From: Limonium bicolor
Lineage: Eukaryota; Streptophyta; Magnoliopsida; Caryophyllales; Plumbaginaceae
DNA length: 64,000 nucleotides
Direction of reading: 5' to 3'
Assembly: GCA_023374045.1 (NCBI GenBank)
Contig: CM041776.1
Coordinates: forward strand, 321,247,925-321,311,924
The position numbers were made by a program, and so were the translations under genes. This document shows, piece after piece, positions 1 to 11,306 of the stretch. Numbering within the stretch: position 1 is the stretch's first letter; each line of letters starts with the position of its first letter. The notes beneath the pieces are model-generated. The model ran no database searches and was not told where the DNA came from. It saw nothing but the letters and a program-made list of their open reading frames with translations.

Positions 1-1733
1 AAACAAACAGAGGCAACAATCACATATCTAAGGGAGGGCTGGTAACTCTGGGGGCAGATATTATGGATCTTACTCTACCAATGGTTCTCATAATTTTACT
101 GGCCAATCAAACACTCAACCCCAATGTCAGATCTGTGACAAGAGGGGCCATGTGGCTAAGAACTGCTACCATTATTTCACTCAGTCCTATCAAGCTCCTC
201 CTCCCAAATATTTTCAAGCTAATTTTACCTCTCATAACCCCACACCTACCACTTCTATTTGGATACCAAACATGGGAGCCACCAATCATTTTACTAGTGA
301 CTTTACCAAACTGAGTGGTCCTACATAATATTAGGGTACCGACACTGTCCATTTGGGTGATGGTACATCTCTTTCAATTTCTCACATAGGAGAAAGCTCT
401 ATTCCTACACCTTATCATACTCTTTATCTAAAGTTTTTCTCACACCTGGGTTCAATAGAACTTGGTTTCTGCCAGAAAATTCAATCAAGACAACAATACC
501 TTTTTTGAATTTCACACATATTTTTTTCTTTTGAAGGGTCAAACTTCTGGGAAAACAATCCTTCAGGGTCTTCTTAAGGATGACCTATACACTTTTCCTG
601 TTGAAGGACCATCTCAAATCCTTGCCACCTCTCTTCTCCAAGGAGTCAAGACTTCTTCCACCACCTGGCACCGTCGCCTTGGCCATCCCTCCACCAGTCA
701 AACAATTTTCACCATCAACAAATTTTCTTTACCTATCACTCAAACTACAAACATATCTTTTTGCTCTGTCTGCTGTAAGGGAAAGTCTCATGCCCTTCCC
801 CACCCCTACTATGGCTAGGTCTGTTTTACCTTTCAAACTATTGTACATGGATGTATAGAGCCCCGCGCATTCTATTTCTATTGATGGCTACAAATACTAT
901 CTTCAGATTATGGATGATTACAATAGATTTATGTGGTGCTACCCTCTGACACTAAAATCTGATGTTGCTAAAGTTTTCATTTACTATGGTGAAAACTCAA
1001 TTTTCTACACTAATCCAATATGTTCAAATAGATGGAGGTGGGGAGTTCACTGCTCATAAGTCTTACTTTGCTACACAAGGAATTAACCATCACATCACTT
1101 ATCCCTATTCCCATTCTCAAAATAGGATGGTTGAAAACAGACACAAACTAGTTCTGGATAAAGCTTTGTGTCTCCTAGCTCAAGCCTCTATTCCTCTCAC
1201 CTTCTGGTCTTTTACTGCCATCATGTCTACCTATCTCATTAACCGCACCCCCACTCAAATTCTACACAATCAATCCCCTTACCAAATTCTCTATCACTCT
1301 GCTCCTGACTATTTCAAACTACATGTGTTTGGCAGTGCTTGCTGGCCCAATCTTTGTCCCACACAACACTGCAAACTCTATTTTTGCTTTGAGGAACATG
1401 TTTTCTTAGGCTATTATTTTCTTCTCATACAGGCTATCTCTGCTTTAACCCCAAAACACACAAGATTATTATCTCTCGAGATGTTGTTTTCAATGAGGAT
1501 CATTTCCCTTACTCCTTAACTTCACCACCTAAAACTTCACATACACCCTCACAGCTTATTTCTGATCCTCTCACAGGTGTTCTCATCACCTCTCACAAAA
1601 AGATCCAACATCCTTCCCCTGCCACTAATATTACTGAGAACTCACCCTCACCGTTATCCACCCCACTGATGTGTCTTCACCTTCTGCACCAAATTCACCA
1701 CCACCTACATTTACCGACCCCTACCTCCCAAAT
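1..1733 (+). pseudogene. Ty1/copia polyprotein remnant, part 1 (gag zinc knuckle, protease, integrase)
   Basis: Upstream part of a copia gag-pol gene that starts before the window. A CCHC knuckle (CQICDKRGHVAKNC) lies at 125-166. The protease site follows at 257-290 and reads WIPNMGATNHFT, where the family has DSGA, so the catalytic Asp-Ser is lost. A GAG-pre-integrase block (WHRRLGHPS, about 666-692) with a CX2C pair follows. The integrase core begins near 843 (LLYMDV then a stop where Trp is usual), continues with QIDGGGEF near 1021, and reaches the Glu region (NRMVEN) near 1120-1137. There are several in-frame stops and frame changes, so it is dead. The frame runs out in the variable linker between integrase and reverse transcriptase, where the LTR of a nested element begins. 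The gene resumes at 7191. Domain identity is confident from the motifs; the lineage is not assigned. Confidence 0.88.
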
Positions 1734-3063
1734 TGTTGAGTGTCTAAATAAGCATGTTTTAGGGGTGTATTTAGTATGTTTTATCAACACTTTTCATGCT
1801 CATTTCTCTACTCTAGCTAGTTTTCCTCTAGTTTTGTGTTTTATTAGTGTTTTACACAATTATTGCTGAAACAGGAGGAATAACATAGCTATAAATAAAG
1901 TAGACGAACGCGTGGGCGCTAACGGATCCAAAATCGGAGCTATGACGAAGAAGATAGAGCATTTGTTTTGATTCTAGCCCGGATCTCCCCAAGCGGACCA
2001 CCCATGTGGGGCGGTCGGGTCAATTTCATTCACGTATTTTCGCCTCTGGTCCGGACCGCCGGGGGCGGTCCGAATGGAAATTTGCCCATATTTCAGATTC
2101 TAAAAGCAGAAAAAGGAGAGAGGGACATTCTACACAACACAAAAATCAACAGAAAAGAAGGAAGAAGAAGAAGAAGAAGTAGAAAGGAAAGGAAGAAGAG
2201 AAGGATGAGAAGGCTCACCTCCATTGAAGCTCTTCTTCAACCTCATATGGATATTTCTTTTCCCTTCTCTCATTTTTGTTCTTTAATGGTTGTGTAGTCT
2301 CCATATAGCTAGGGATTGGGATTTTGTCCCAAAATCCCCAAAACTCCATTATTGTACTCTAAACTTGTGTTTGTGCTTTATTTTAGTCCTTGTGCTCAAT
2401 AAAGATAATTATTGAGTATTTGTGGCTTCTAAACTTGTTACTCATGATTTGGGGATTTATTTAGGGTTTTCTCAACTAATTATCAATTTGTTAAATTAGT
2501 CCGTTTGGCCTTTCGATTAGTTTAGCATTATTGTGGGATTCTATCAACATATGATTTTGAGATAGAAACCTAAACCGTTGAGGACTAGAACACTGTGCTC
2601 TAATTCAATGATTTTAAGATTAGACTACATTGCAACTTTGGGGGAACTTGAGTTTAGTGTTGTCGATTGACCCGAGACTTAGCTGATGAGAAGTTTCGGG
2701 TAAATTGGTTAGGATTAGCAGGCCTAGATTAGGTTGCTAATTAGTTAAGTGTTCTCGTTGTTTAGCTATTTGTTCAAAGGTCGACTACTGGTAGTAAGGG
2801 GAGGACGGGTGCAAATATCCATCCCGGGCTACATCTATCCTATCTTAGTTAGTTTAACTTTATTGTTTTTCTTTAATTCCCTTAATCAAACCAAAAACCC
2901 CCAATTTACATTTATGCACTTTTGTTTATACTCTTGCACATTATTAAGCTTATAATTAACTAGATAGTTACGAAGTCCTTGTGGATACGACCTTGTTGTA
3001 CTACAATGATTGGGTTCACTGCCCATAGTTAGCAAGATAGTTTCAATACTATCTTGCTCAACA
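1734..3063 (+). repeat. 5' LTR of D1
   Basis: Direct repeat of 5595-6833, with termini TGTTGAG...CTCAACA. It contains an A/G-rich GAA-repeat stretch at about 2155-2205 that LTR 2 lacks, which explains the length difference (1330 versus 1239 bp). Its last 120 bp resemble the end of the D2 LTR near 11.05-11.17 kb, including the shared words GGATACGACCTTGTTG and GGGTTCACTGCCCATAGTTA. Confidence 0.85.
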
Positions 3064-3069
3064 AGTTTT

Positions 3070-3087
3070 TGGCGCCATTGCCGAGGA
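3070..3087 (+). promoter_or_regulatory. Primer-binding site of D1 (tRNA-Asp type)
   Basis: TGGCGCCATTGCCGAGGA lies six bases after the LTR end. It matches the plant tRNA-Asp-type site TGGCGCCGTTGCCGGGGA with two changes. The unchanged version is present after LTR 2 at 6840-6857. Confidence 0.8.
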
Positions 3088-3199
3088 CTTCATCCAACTA
3101 CCTGGTTAATTATTTTTTAGTTTTTGTGCATATTTTTCATTTCCTTATTTGCCCTTTTGTGTATAATTTTTTTCTTCACTTTGTAGGAACTTTAAGCTA

Positions 3200-4315
3200 A
3201 TGGATGGTTATTATGATCCAGCTGGAGGTTGAAATGGCTACTTTTATGGCCAAGAAAACTACAATCAATGGTTTGTGTGTGAGAGATGCGGAGGAAATCA
3301 TGACAGTTCTTAACGTCAGGTTGGAAGCTCTAGGTTGGAAGAAATGATGGCAAATTTTATCTCAAGATACCAACTAGAAGGGAGTAGACCAACCGGATTT
3401 AAGGACTATCATGAGTTTATACAAGTCACCAACCCATGGATTGTATGCCAAGAATGTGGAGGAGACCATGAGCGTTCTCAATGTCCGGTTGCAATGTCAA
3501 GATTGGAGGCTCTCATGGAGGATTTCACCACTTCCATCAAGTTTGCGCACCACGCAGCAGAGTCAATGCTTTCTGAGCAAAGCACCATCAACATGAACGT
3601 TCAAGCTTGGCTAGATCAGGTTGTGAAACAACTTGAGAGCGAAACAATTCAAGAGGTGGAGCAACCTTCTAAGGATTTCAGTTGCCCTTTCTCTCCTTCC
3701 TTGAGTGGATCAGAAACTCCAATGTCATTCAACCACCAACTTGATTTTGAAGATGACCCATTAGATGATAGTCCCCACTTTGACTTCATGGAGTCCCTTG
3801 CTCCCTCTAAAGTTAATTATTATAGAGGTTGCCCCGTGTGCTTTACCAAGATAGTGAGGATGCTTACATCCTCAACTTTGAGATGGAGGAGCCATCACCT
3901 CCCTCTGAGTCATTAGAGCAGAGTGCCATCATTGACTTCGAGGAGCCATCTCCCTTTGAAGTTGATGTCCATCAAGGCTTTCCCTATGAGTCTCACCCCA
4001 AAGACGAGGATTACTACAACCTCAAAACTGAGGAGGAAGAGCCACCCAAGTTTGATCTTCATCCGGAGGATCAAGGCCTTCCCCACCTATGCAACAATGA
4101 TGTAAGGTGGAAACATAAAGTCCACCCGCCAAGTGTGGAGGCCACATTCCCATTTGATCCGGGACCAGAGTTTAAAGACAAAGTCCGCCCGGAGTTCTCC
4201 CTGCACCGCTCAATGAAGATAAGGATGTCTTCATCCTTAAATTTGAAGAGGAGTCTCCACCACAAAACGATCCTCGCACCAAGGATCATCAACCTCAATT
4301 TTTGAGCCGTTCTTC
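3200..4315 (+). pseudogene. Gag-like protein of D1 with two CX2CGGxHxxxxC knuckles
   Basis: The reading frame opens at ATG 3200 (MDGYYDPAGG). It carries two zinc-knuckle-like motifs, CERCGGNHDSS near 3280 and CQECGGDHERSQC near 3448-3486. A helical, acidic middle follows (KQLESETIQEVEQPS), then a long Glu/Pro/Asp-rich tail with repeated phrases such as EEPSPFEVDVHQG. In-frame stops sit at about 3228 (Trp to TGA) and about 3312 (Gln to TAA), both G/C-to-A/T transitions typical of methylated transposon DNA, and a frameshift lies near 3830. The other copies (6971 and 11307) are intact at those two codons but broken elsewhere. The CGGxH knuckle is shared with gag proteins of plant Ty3/gypsy elements. 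No pol domain follows. Confidence 0.7.
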
Positions 4316-5594
4316 AAGGAAAAATGATGCCCGCCCAACCCACCCGTTGAAGCCCACTTCAACATTCATTTTTGATCTTGGAGGACTTCACTATGGTATG
4401 GTCTAGCTAAAGACCTTAAAGATGGGAAGCTTCCCCAGAGGCAACCCGAATGATTTTCTTTCATTTTCATTTATTTTAAATTGTCAAGTTCTCCTTTGAT
4501 TTTGTTTTTGCTAACTTTTAACCTAGTTGTAGTTGGTTGTTTCTAGTGTTTTGTGCAGGTGCAACTTAAAGTCCACACCGCAACCAAGTTGTGCTAACTG
4601 AGTCTAAAGCTCAAGTGTGGGGGAGTTCCTTCAATGCAGCAAAAATAATCCCAGGGGAGTACTGGTTTCTTTTAATGTTGTGTCTCTCACTTCTCCTTCA
4701 TTTTGATTCTAAGGCATTTTTCTAATTGGGGATAGCTTATGTGTTATAATGCTTGCTTGTGCCCCATGTGCTTTCTCTTTTGTCTGCTTCCTGAAAAGGT
4801 CTTCTGAAACCTTCCCCAGTTTGTTTGGTGAACAATGAGGACATTGTTCAAATTAAGTGTAAGGGAGTGACATTTTCAGTGAACTATGTGCCTAAATGCT
4901 TAATCTCTCTGCTTATCTTGCGGTTGTCCAAAATAAAAAAACTTGGACCCTTGTGTTGTGAGTTGTTCTCATTAAGAGAAAATACTGTTATGAATAGTGG
5001 GATAAATGCTCACATTTTTCTTTTTGATTGCTTTTGAGGAGCATTTTTCATGCGGTGTGACCAAGTGATCTTGAATGGTTGGATTTTTATTGCTTAGTGG
5101 TTCTTTCTGCCTTCTCTTTTATGGATTGCTAAGGGGTGCTTCTTTGTATAAATCCTTTAAGAAACTTGTGAGATGCCATTGGTAACCAACAATGACAGTT
5201 GAGTGTTCTTAGAAGCAAAGGCTTGATGCCAAAATTTTATCTTCTCATCTCTTATGCAAAAGTGAAACAAATGCATAAATCTAGTTTTCCTTTTCTTTTC
5301 TTCTCAATGCCCACTTGAGAGAAGTTGGCCATGGTAAAAGCTCTCCAAGTTACCTAATCTTTAGAACTTTGAAGCACTCCGGATCATACCCCAAAACTCT
5401 AGATTTTGTTTTGCCCTAAGCACACCCATGCCACCACTAAGAGATGGCTCACACTCCTCAAAGGTTTTAATCACTTTTTTTGCTTCTTCTCTTATCCTAC
5501 AATTCATGTTAGTATTTGTTAGTCTTGAGCATTCCTTACTTGCTTGGGGGCTTGGTTTTGCTTGAGGACAAGCAAAAAGGTAAGTGTGGGGGTG
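4316..5594 (+). other. Non-coding 3' internal region and polypurine tract of D1
   Basis: No coding pattern is visible. The phrase GGCAACCCGAATGATTTTC near 4441 recurs in D2 near 12580. Two G-rich tracts of the form AAGTGTGGGGG occur, at about 4614-4624 and 5582-5592. The second abuts LTR 2 and is the likely polypurine primer. It is preceded by GAGGACAAGCAAAAAGG. Confidence 0.65.
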
Positions 5595-6833
5595 TGTTGA
5601 GTGTCTAAATGAGTATGTTTTAGGGGTGTATTTAGTATGTTTTATCAACACTTTTCATGCTCATTTCTTCACTCTAGCTAATTTTCCTCTAGTTTTGTGT
5701 GTATTACTGAAACAGGAGGAATAACATAGCTATAAATAAAGTAGACGAAGCGACAAACGCGTGGGCGCAAATGGATCCAAATCGGAGCTATAACTAAGAA
5801 GATAGACATTTGTTTTGCTTTTGGTCCGGACCTCCCGCAATTTCTTTCACGTATTTTCACCTCTGGTCTGGACCCCCCAGGCCAACCGCCCCTGTGGGGC
5901 GGTCCGAACGAAAATTTGCCCATATTTCAGATTTTAAAAGCAGAAAAAGAAGGAGAGAAAGGGGAATTCTACACAACACAAAAAACGAAGGCTCACCTCC
6001 ATTAAAGCTCTTATTCAACCTCTCATAGCTATTTCTTCTCCCTTCTCTCATTTTTGTTCTTTAATGGTTGTGTAGTCTCCATATAGCTAGGGATTGGGCT
6101 AAATCCCCAAAACTCCATTGTTGTACTCTAAACTTGTGTTTGTGCTTTATTTTAGTCCTTGTGCTTAATGAAGATAATTATTGAATATTTATTGTTTCTA
6201 AACTTATTTCTCATGATTTGGGGATTTGTTTAGGGTATGCTCAACTAATTATCAATTTGTTAAATTTTTCGGTTTGGTCTTCCGATTAGTTTAGCATTAT
6301 TGTGGGATTCTATCAACATATGATTTTGAGATAGTAACCTAAACCATTGGGGACTAGAACATTATGCTCTAATTCAATGATTTTGAGATTAGACTACATT
6401 GCAACTTTGGGGAACTTGAGCTTAGTGTTGTCGATTGATCCGAGACTTAGCTGATTGAGAAGTTTCGGTTAAATTGGTTAGGATTAGTATGCCTATATTA
6501 GGTTGCTACTTAGTTAAGTGTTTTCATTGTTTAGCTATAAGTTCAAGGGTCGACAATCGATAGTAAGGGGAAGACGGGTGTAAATATCCATCCCGGGCTA
6601 CATCTATCCTATCTTAGTTAGTTTAGCTTTATTGTTTTTCTTCAATTCCCTTAATCAAACCAAAACCCCCCAATTTACATTTATACACTTTTGTTTATAC
6701 TTTTGCACATTTACTAAGCTTATAATTAACAAGATAGCTACAAAGTCCTTGTGGATACGACCTTGTTGTACTACAATGATTGGGTTCACTACCCATAGTT
6801 AGCAAGATAGTTTCAATACTATTTTGCTCAACA
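5595..6833 (+). repeat. 3' (middle) LTR of D1
   Basis: Second LTR, TGTTGAG...CTCAACA, with clear similarity to 1734-3063. It is followed not by host DNA but by a second primer site (6840-6857) and internal sequence, so it sits in the middle of a tandem arrangement. Confidence 0.85.
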
Positions 6834-7190
6834 AGTTTTTGGCGCCGTTGCCGGGGAATTCGGTCCAACTATCTGGTTAATTATCTTTTTAGTTTTTTTG
6901 CATATTTTTCATTTCCTTATTTGCCCTTTTGTTTATATTTTTTCCTTTTCTTTGTAGGAACTTTTAGCTGACGGATGGTTATTATGATCTAGCTGGAGGT
7001 TGGAATGACTACTCTTATGGCCAAGAAAACTATAATCAATGGTTTATGTGTGAACGATGCGGAGGAAATCATGACAGTTCTCAATGTCAGGTTGGAAGCT
7101 CTAGGTTGGAGGAAATGATGGCAGATTTTATCTCAAGATACCAACCAGATGGGAGTAGACCAACTGGATTGGAGGACTACCATGATTCTA
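6834..7190 (+). pseudogene. Second, truncated internal region of D1 (start of gag)
   Basis: Repeats 3064-3410: primer site TGGCGCCGTTGCCGGGGA, leader, then the gag start. The start codon is ACG at 6971 where the other copies have ATG. The first knuckle (CERCGGNHDSSQC, about 7049-7087) is intact here. Similarity to the first copy stops near 7190, after the words GACTACCATGA, and copia sequence resumes. The right part of the element, including any third LTR, is deleted. Confidence 0.75.
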
Positions 7191-8625
7191 CTGGCCTCAG
7201 TCTCATCTTACTATTGCCACAACCTCTTTTCCTACCTCCCCCACATTCAAACAAGCCGAAAATTACCCTAAGTGGCAAGTGGCAATATACAAGGAATACA
7301 AGGCCCTATTGGATACAAAAACTTGGTGGCTCAAGGATTCTCTTAATCCTATGGGATAGACTACAACCATACATATAGTCCTGTGGTAAAGATCTCCAAT
7401 GTGAGACTCATTTTGTCCATTGCTACATCCTATCATTGGCCTTTTTATCAGGCTGACATATATAATGCTTTCCTCCATGAAGATATGGAGGAAGCAGAGT
7501 TTATTAAACAACCAACAGGTTTCATTAACCCTCATTATCCTCACCATGTTTATCGTCTAAAAAAATCCATATATGGCCTAAAACAATCTCCTATGGCTTG
7601 GTTTTCTAAACTAAGTACCTTTCTAGTTGACATTGGTTTCTAGCCTTCTCTTTCAATTCTTCTCGCTTCATTTATCAATGCAAACAAGATCACATGTTCA
7701 TTCTCATCTACGTGGATGACATCCTATTCACTTCTTCTTCTCTCTCTCTGATCACTGCCTTTCAAGCTGCTATATCAGCTCAATTTCCTATATCAGCTAC
7801 TAGTCCTCTCAACTATTTTTTAGGAGTTGATGTTAACATAAACAAAAACGACACACTTCTCACACAAAAATACATACAAGATCTTATCAAACACACAAAA
7901 ATGTCATATGCAAAGCCAGCAAAAACCCCCATGTCTACAAAGCATTGCACTCAACCTACCGACTCCCCTCTATTCTCAGATCCAACAAAATGTCGACAGA
8001 TAGTGGGGAGCCTTCAGTATCTATCCATTACCAGACTATATATCTCTTTTGCGCTAAATGAAACTTGCCAACAAATGCACAAACCAACAGAGAATGACTC
8101 GCAAATGGTAAAACGTATTCTACGGCCTTTGTGGGACTCAAACCCTTGGTCTTTTCTTTGACTCCATCTCAGGATGAGACCTTCATGTTTACTCTGACAT
8201 CGACTAGGCTGGTTCCCCTCTGGATCGTCACTCTACCGGTGTTCATCTTGTCTGCTTCGGCTCTCACTTGATCTCTTGGTCATCCCGCAAACAACGGATG
8301 GTGGCCCCTCTCCTCCACCAAAGCCAAGTACAAGGCGGTTGCGACTGCTGTTGTGGAGGTCTTCTGGATCCAAAATCTTCTCAGCAAACTTGGTCTTCAT
8401 CTCTTCCAGACCCCTCAAATCTTCTGCGATAACGTCGGTGCGACGTTTCTCACCTCTAATCCAGCTCTCCAAAGCCGGCGATTATTTTTTGGTCAGAGAG
8501 AGGGTTGCGCAAGGGAGCTTGAAGATTGAACATTTACCTAGCAATTCTCAAATTGCTGATTTTTTACTAAACCTAGTTCCACTTCCATTTTCTTGTCTAA
8601 CTGAGCCAAACTCCCCCTTAGCAGT
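7191..8625 (+). pseudogene. Ty1/copia polyprotein remnant, part 2 (reverse transcriptase, RNase H)
   Basis: Continues the element of 1-1733. The first frame reads ENYPKWQVAIYKEYKALLD (about 7257-7313), the usual approach to the reverse transcriptase. It then jumps within about 10 bp to LVAQGFS and SPVVK, so roughly 40 codons of the family are missing. The polymerase palm follows: FYQADIYNAFLHEDMEEAEF (7444-7503), RLKKSIYGLKQSPMAWF (7554-7604), a frameshift, then the catalytic YVDD at 7709-7720. RNase H pieces are HVYSDIDWAGS near 8186 and LISWSSRKQRM near 8270. The end block VRERVAQGSLKIEHLPSNSQI (quoted in part, 8492-8555) is well kept. Several frameshifts and stops make it inactive. Confidence 0.88.
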
Positions 8626-8639
8626 AGAGGGTTGGGCTC

Positions 8640-8838
8640 GCGGGGGGATACTAGAGTTACATAGCCCACAGATATTGGGCCTGTCCAGCCCACAGGTAAT
8701 CCTCTCGGTAGTTAGTTATGTACAAACAATTATCTGATGAAATATTTGTACAGCTATGAATATAAATAGAACAGTATCGTGGGAAACTTATCATCCCTCG
8801 ATCCCATTCTCTTCATTACATTTCATAGTACTGAGCTG
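8640..8838 (+). repeat. Probable start of the copia 3' LTR
   Basis: A G-rich tract (GCGGGGGGATA, 8640-8650) follows the end of pol, as expected of a polypurine primer. After it comes a promoter-like stretch with TATAAATAG near 8760. No 5' LTR is in the window for comparison and the 3' boundary is obscured by the adjoining hAT element, so the LTR call rests on position only. Confidence 0.5.
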
Positions 8839-9745
8839 CAGGGGCGGAGCTGGAACTCAAAATTGGGGGGGGGGGGGGCAAAGACTTATTTAAAAAAACA
8901 ATTATCGCAACATATAGTATATAATTTGGTTATATAATGAGTATTCAATATTGCATGTTTGTTGTCAATAGAGAAATACACATGATATATATATATGAAC
9001 CTTTAAACTAAAGATCATCAGAACATGATAATAAAGTTAACAAACAAACTCTTACATAACTACAAAGTAAATGACATAATGTTCAAAAATAATAGATCAA
9101 TAGAACTGCACCATAAAAAAACATGAGTTGTGATTCCTGCAATGGTATTATCAACATTGAATCAAATGAGAATTTCACTACATATTAATATTGAGAATAA
9201 TGAAATAACTAAAATATAAATCTTCAAACTAAACAAAGATAATTCTTACCAAAGAATAGAAACTCAAGTTGCGGGATTTTGACATAGTAATATTCTATCT
9301 ATCATAAATGTGACTACAACATAAGTTAGTGTTTATATACATACATATATATACTCTATATATACATGATATATATGTAGAGATATGTATTAATGAAAGG
9401 TAAACACAAATTAAAAACAAACATACCTCTACCTCATAAAGTTAAAATAATTTATTACTCGTCAAAGTGTGTCAGTAATCTCCTTTTCAATATTAAATGA
9501 AGTTGGAAAGAGCTTTTGATCATGTTAAAAAAGATGTGAGAGTTCAATTTCTCTCTCTCAATTTTTTTTGTGTTGTAGGCTGTGTAAACGGATTTCTCAT
9601 AGAAGTAATTTTTTTATGTTGTAGTGTTGTAGGTTGTAACCGAATTTGGTGTAGTAGTATTCTTACATTTTTTTAGGAGTCATAATTATTCAGGGTGCCA
9701 CTACTAAAACAAACTATAGTTTTATTGAATTGTAACATGGGTGTG

Positions 9746-11170
9746 TGATAAGTGATGAAATAATGCTATTTTAAGGTTTTTATCCACCTTCATTTTACTT
9801 GGTGCATAAACTATTTCACCACTTAATAGAGTGTTTTTGTGATTAATAGCGAACTTATATAGTTTGATCTATTGATAGGTAAAAGCTCATTTGAGCATAC
9901 TTTTAGGTTCTTTTAGAGCTGGTGGAGTGCATCAACAGATCCCCCATCTTTTAAGCTTTCAACGTCACAAACGGGGAGCAATTCCGAGTCACAACAAAGA
10001 TTCTAGGCCCCGTACAAGTTGGACAAAATCACTACTGGTCCCGACCGACTTTAGGACCGACCTTGGGAGGGTCGGTCAGAAGTTTTGGAGGCCGGAATTG
10101 TAAATTTCAAGGGCCAAAAGCTACTGGAATTGACCGACCTTATGATCGACCCTGGCAAGGTCGGTCTAGCTTAAAAACGTCACGTGCTTCCCTCACCAGA
10201 GAGTTCAACCGACCCACGAGACCGACCGACCTTGGCAAGGTCGATCAGACGGAAAAATTGCCTAGAATTGTGTGTTAAAAAGCTGGATTTGAGGCCACTC
10301 ATCCATATTCTTCAACCACGACTCCACCAGTCGAAAACACAGAGAAAGAGGGTGAAAAAGAACGAAAAGAAGAGGATAAAGAAGGGTAGAAAGAAGAGAA
10401 GAAAGAGCTCACCATCTCCAAAGCTTCCAAACTCCATTTATGGCTTCTTCTTCTCCCTTTTATGCTTTTCTTTTCTATATGGTTGTGTAGAATCCATTTG
10501 TGCTCTAAGATGGGTTTTGAACTTTGAATGCTCCAATGTTGCTTTTAACTCTACCTCTTTTATAATAGTTGTTTTATCTTCTTCAAGGACTAATTAGTGC
10601 TCTAATTTGATTAGTTAGTGCATTTATGGTGATTCCTATCAATATATGATTTTGAGATTGGGATTTGACCAAGGAGTGATAAACCCTATATTTTTGCACT
10701 CTTGATTAGGAGGTAAAACCTTAGGGCTATTGTTGAAAAGCTTGAAATTAATGCTACCTAGTGACTTTGATCTTCTTTGATTAAGATGGTTTAATTAATT
10801 AGGTAAGAATTGATTGTTACATGATTTGGAAATCTTTACTTTGGCTCTAATAGACAACTAAATGAGGGTGTATTTATAAGTGTAATTGGGCATTTTAGGT
10901 GATATCCACTAATCCTAGAGTACACCTATCCTATATAGTTAGTTTATTTTTTTATTGTTTTTCGTTATTTCTTCAATTATCAATTCAAAACCACAAAACC
11001 CCAAACAATTTACACTTATGCACCCTTGCTTATATTTTCTTGCACATTTACTAAGCTTATAATTAGCTAGATTGTTACGAAGTTCCTGTGGATACGACCT
11101 TGTTGAGCTACAACGACTGGGTTCACTGCCCATAGTTAGCGAGATAGTTTCACCACTATTATGCGCAACA
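9746..11170 (+). repeat. 5' LTR of D2
   Basis: Its last about 400 bp (10766-11170) recur at 13453-13860 with few differences. The middle (10040-10250) carries GACCGACC...GGTCGGTC inverted repeats that also occur in the internal region at 12.77-12.93 kb. Confidence 0.75.
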
Positions 11171-11176
11171 AGTTTT

Positions 11177-11194
11177 TGGCGCCGTTGTCGGGGA
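11177..11194 (+). promoter_or_regulatory. Primer-binding site of D2 (tRNA-Asp type)
   Basis: TGGCGCCGTTGTCGGGGA, six bases after the LTR end. It has one change from the site at 6840-6857. Confidence 0.8.
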
Positions 11195-11306
11195 CTTCGG
11201 ATTAACTATCTGTTTATTATCTATTTAGTTTTAGTGCATATTTTTTATTTCCTTTATCTATCCTTTTTGTGTATAATTTTTTTTTCTTTGTAGGAACTTA
11301 ACACTG

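Larger units (their letters stand above)
1734..6833 (+). mobile_element. Non-autonomous gag-only LTR retrotransposon nested in copia pol (D1)
   Basis: Complete LTR-internal-LTR unit. LTR 1 is 1734-3063, the internal region 3064-5594, and LTR 2 5595-6833. Both LTRs begin TGTTGAG and end CTCAACA, a perfect 7-bp terminal inverted repeat. The primer site directly after LTR 1 and the G-rich tract before LTR 2 fix the orientation. The internal region encodes only a gag-like protein and shows no protease, reverse transcriptase or integrase, so the element must have been mobilised in trans. The Asp-tRNA-type primer site suggests Ty3/gypsy (Athila/Tat-like) affinity, which is inference. A second internal fragment continues past LTR 2 to about 7190. 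The five bases before LTR 1 are CAAAT; the matching right-hand duplication is missing because the 3' end is deleted. Confidence 0.85.
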
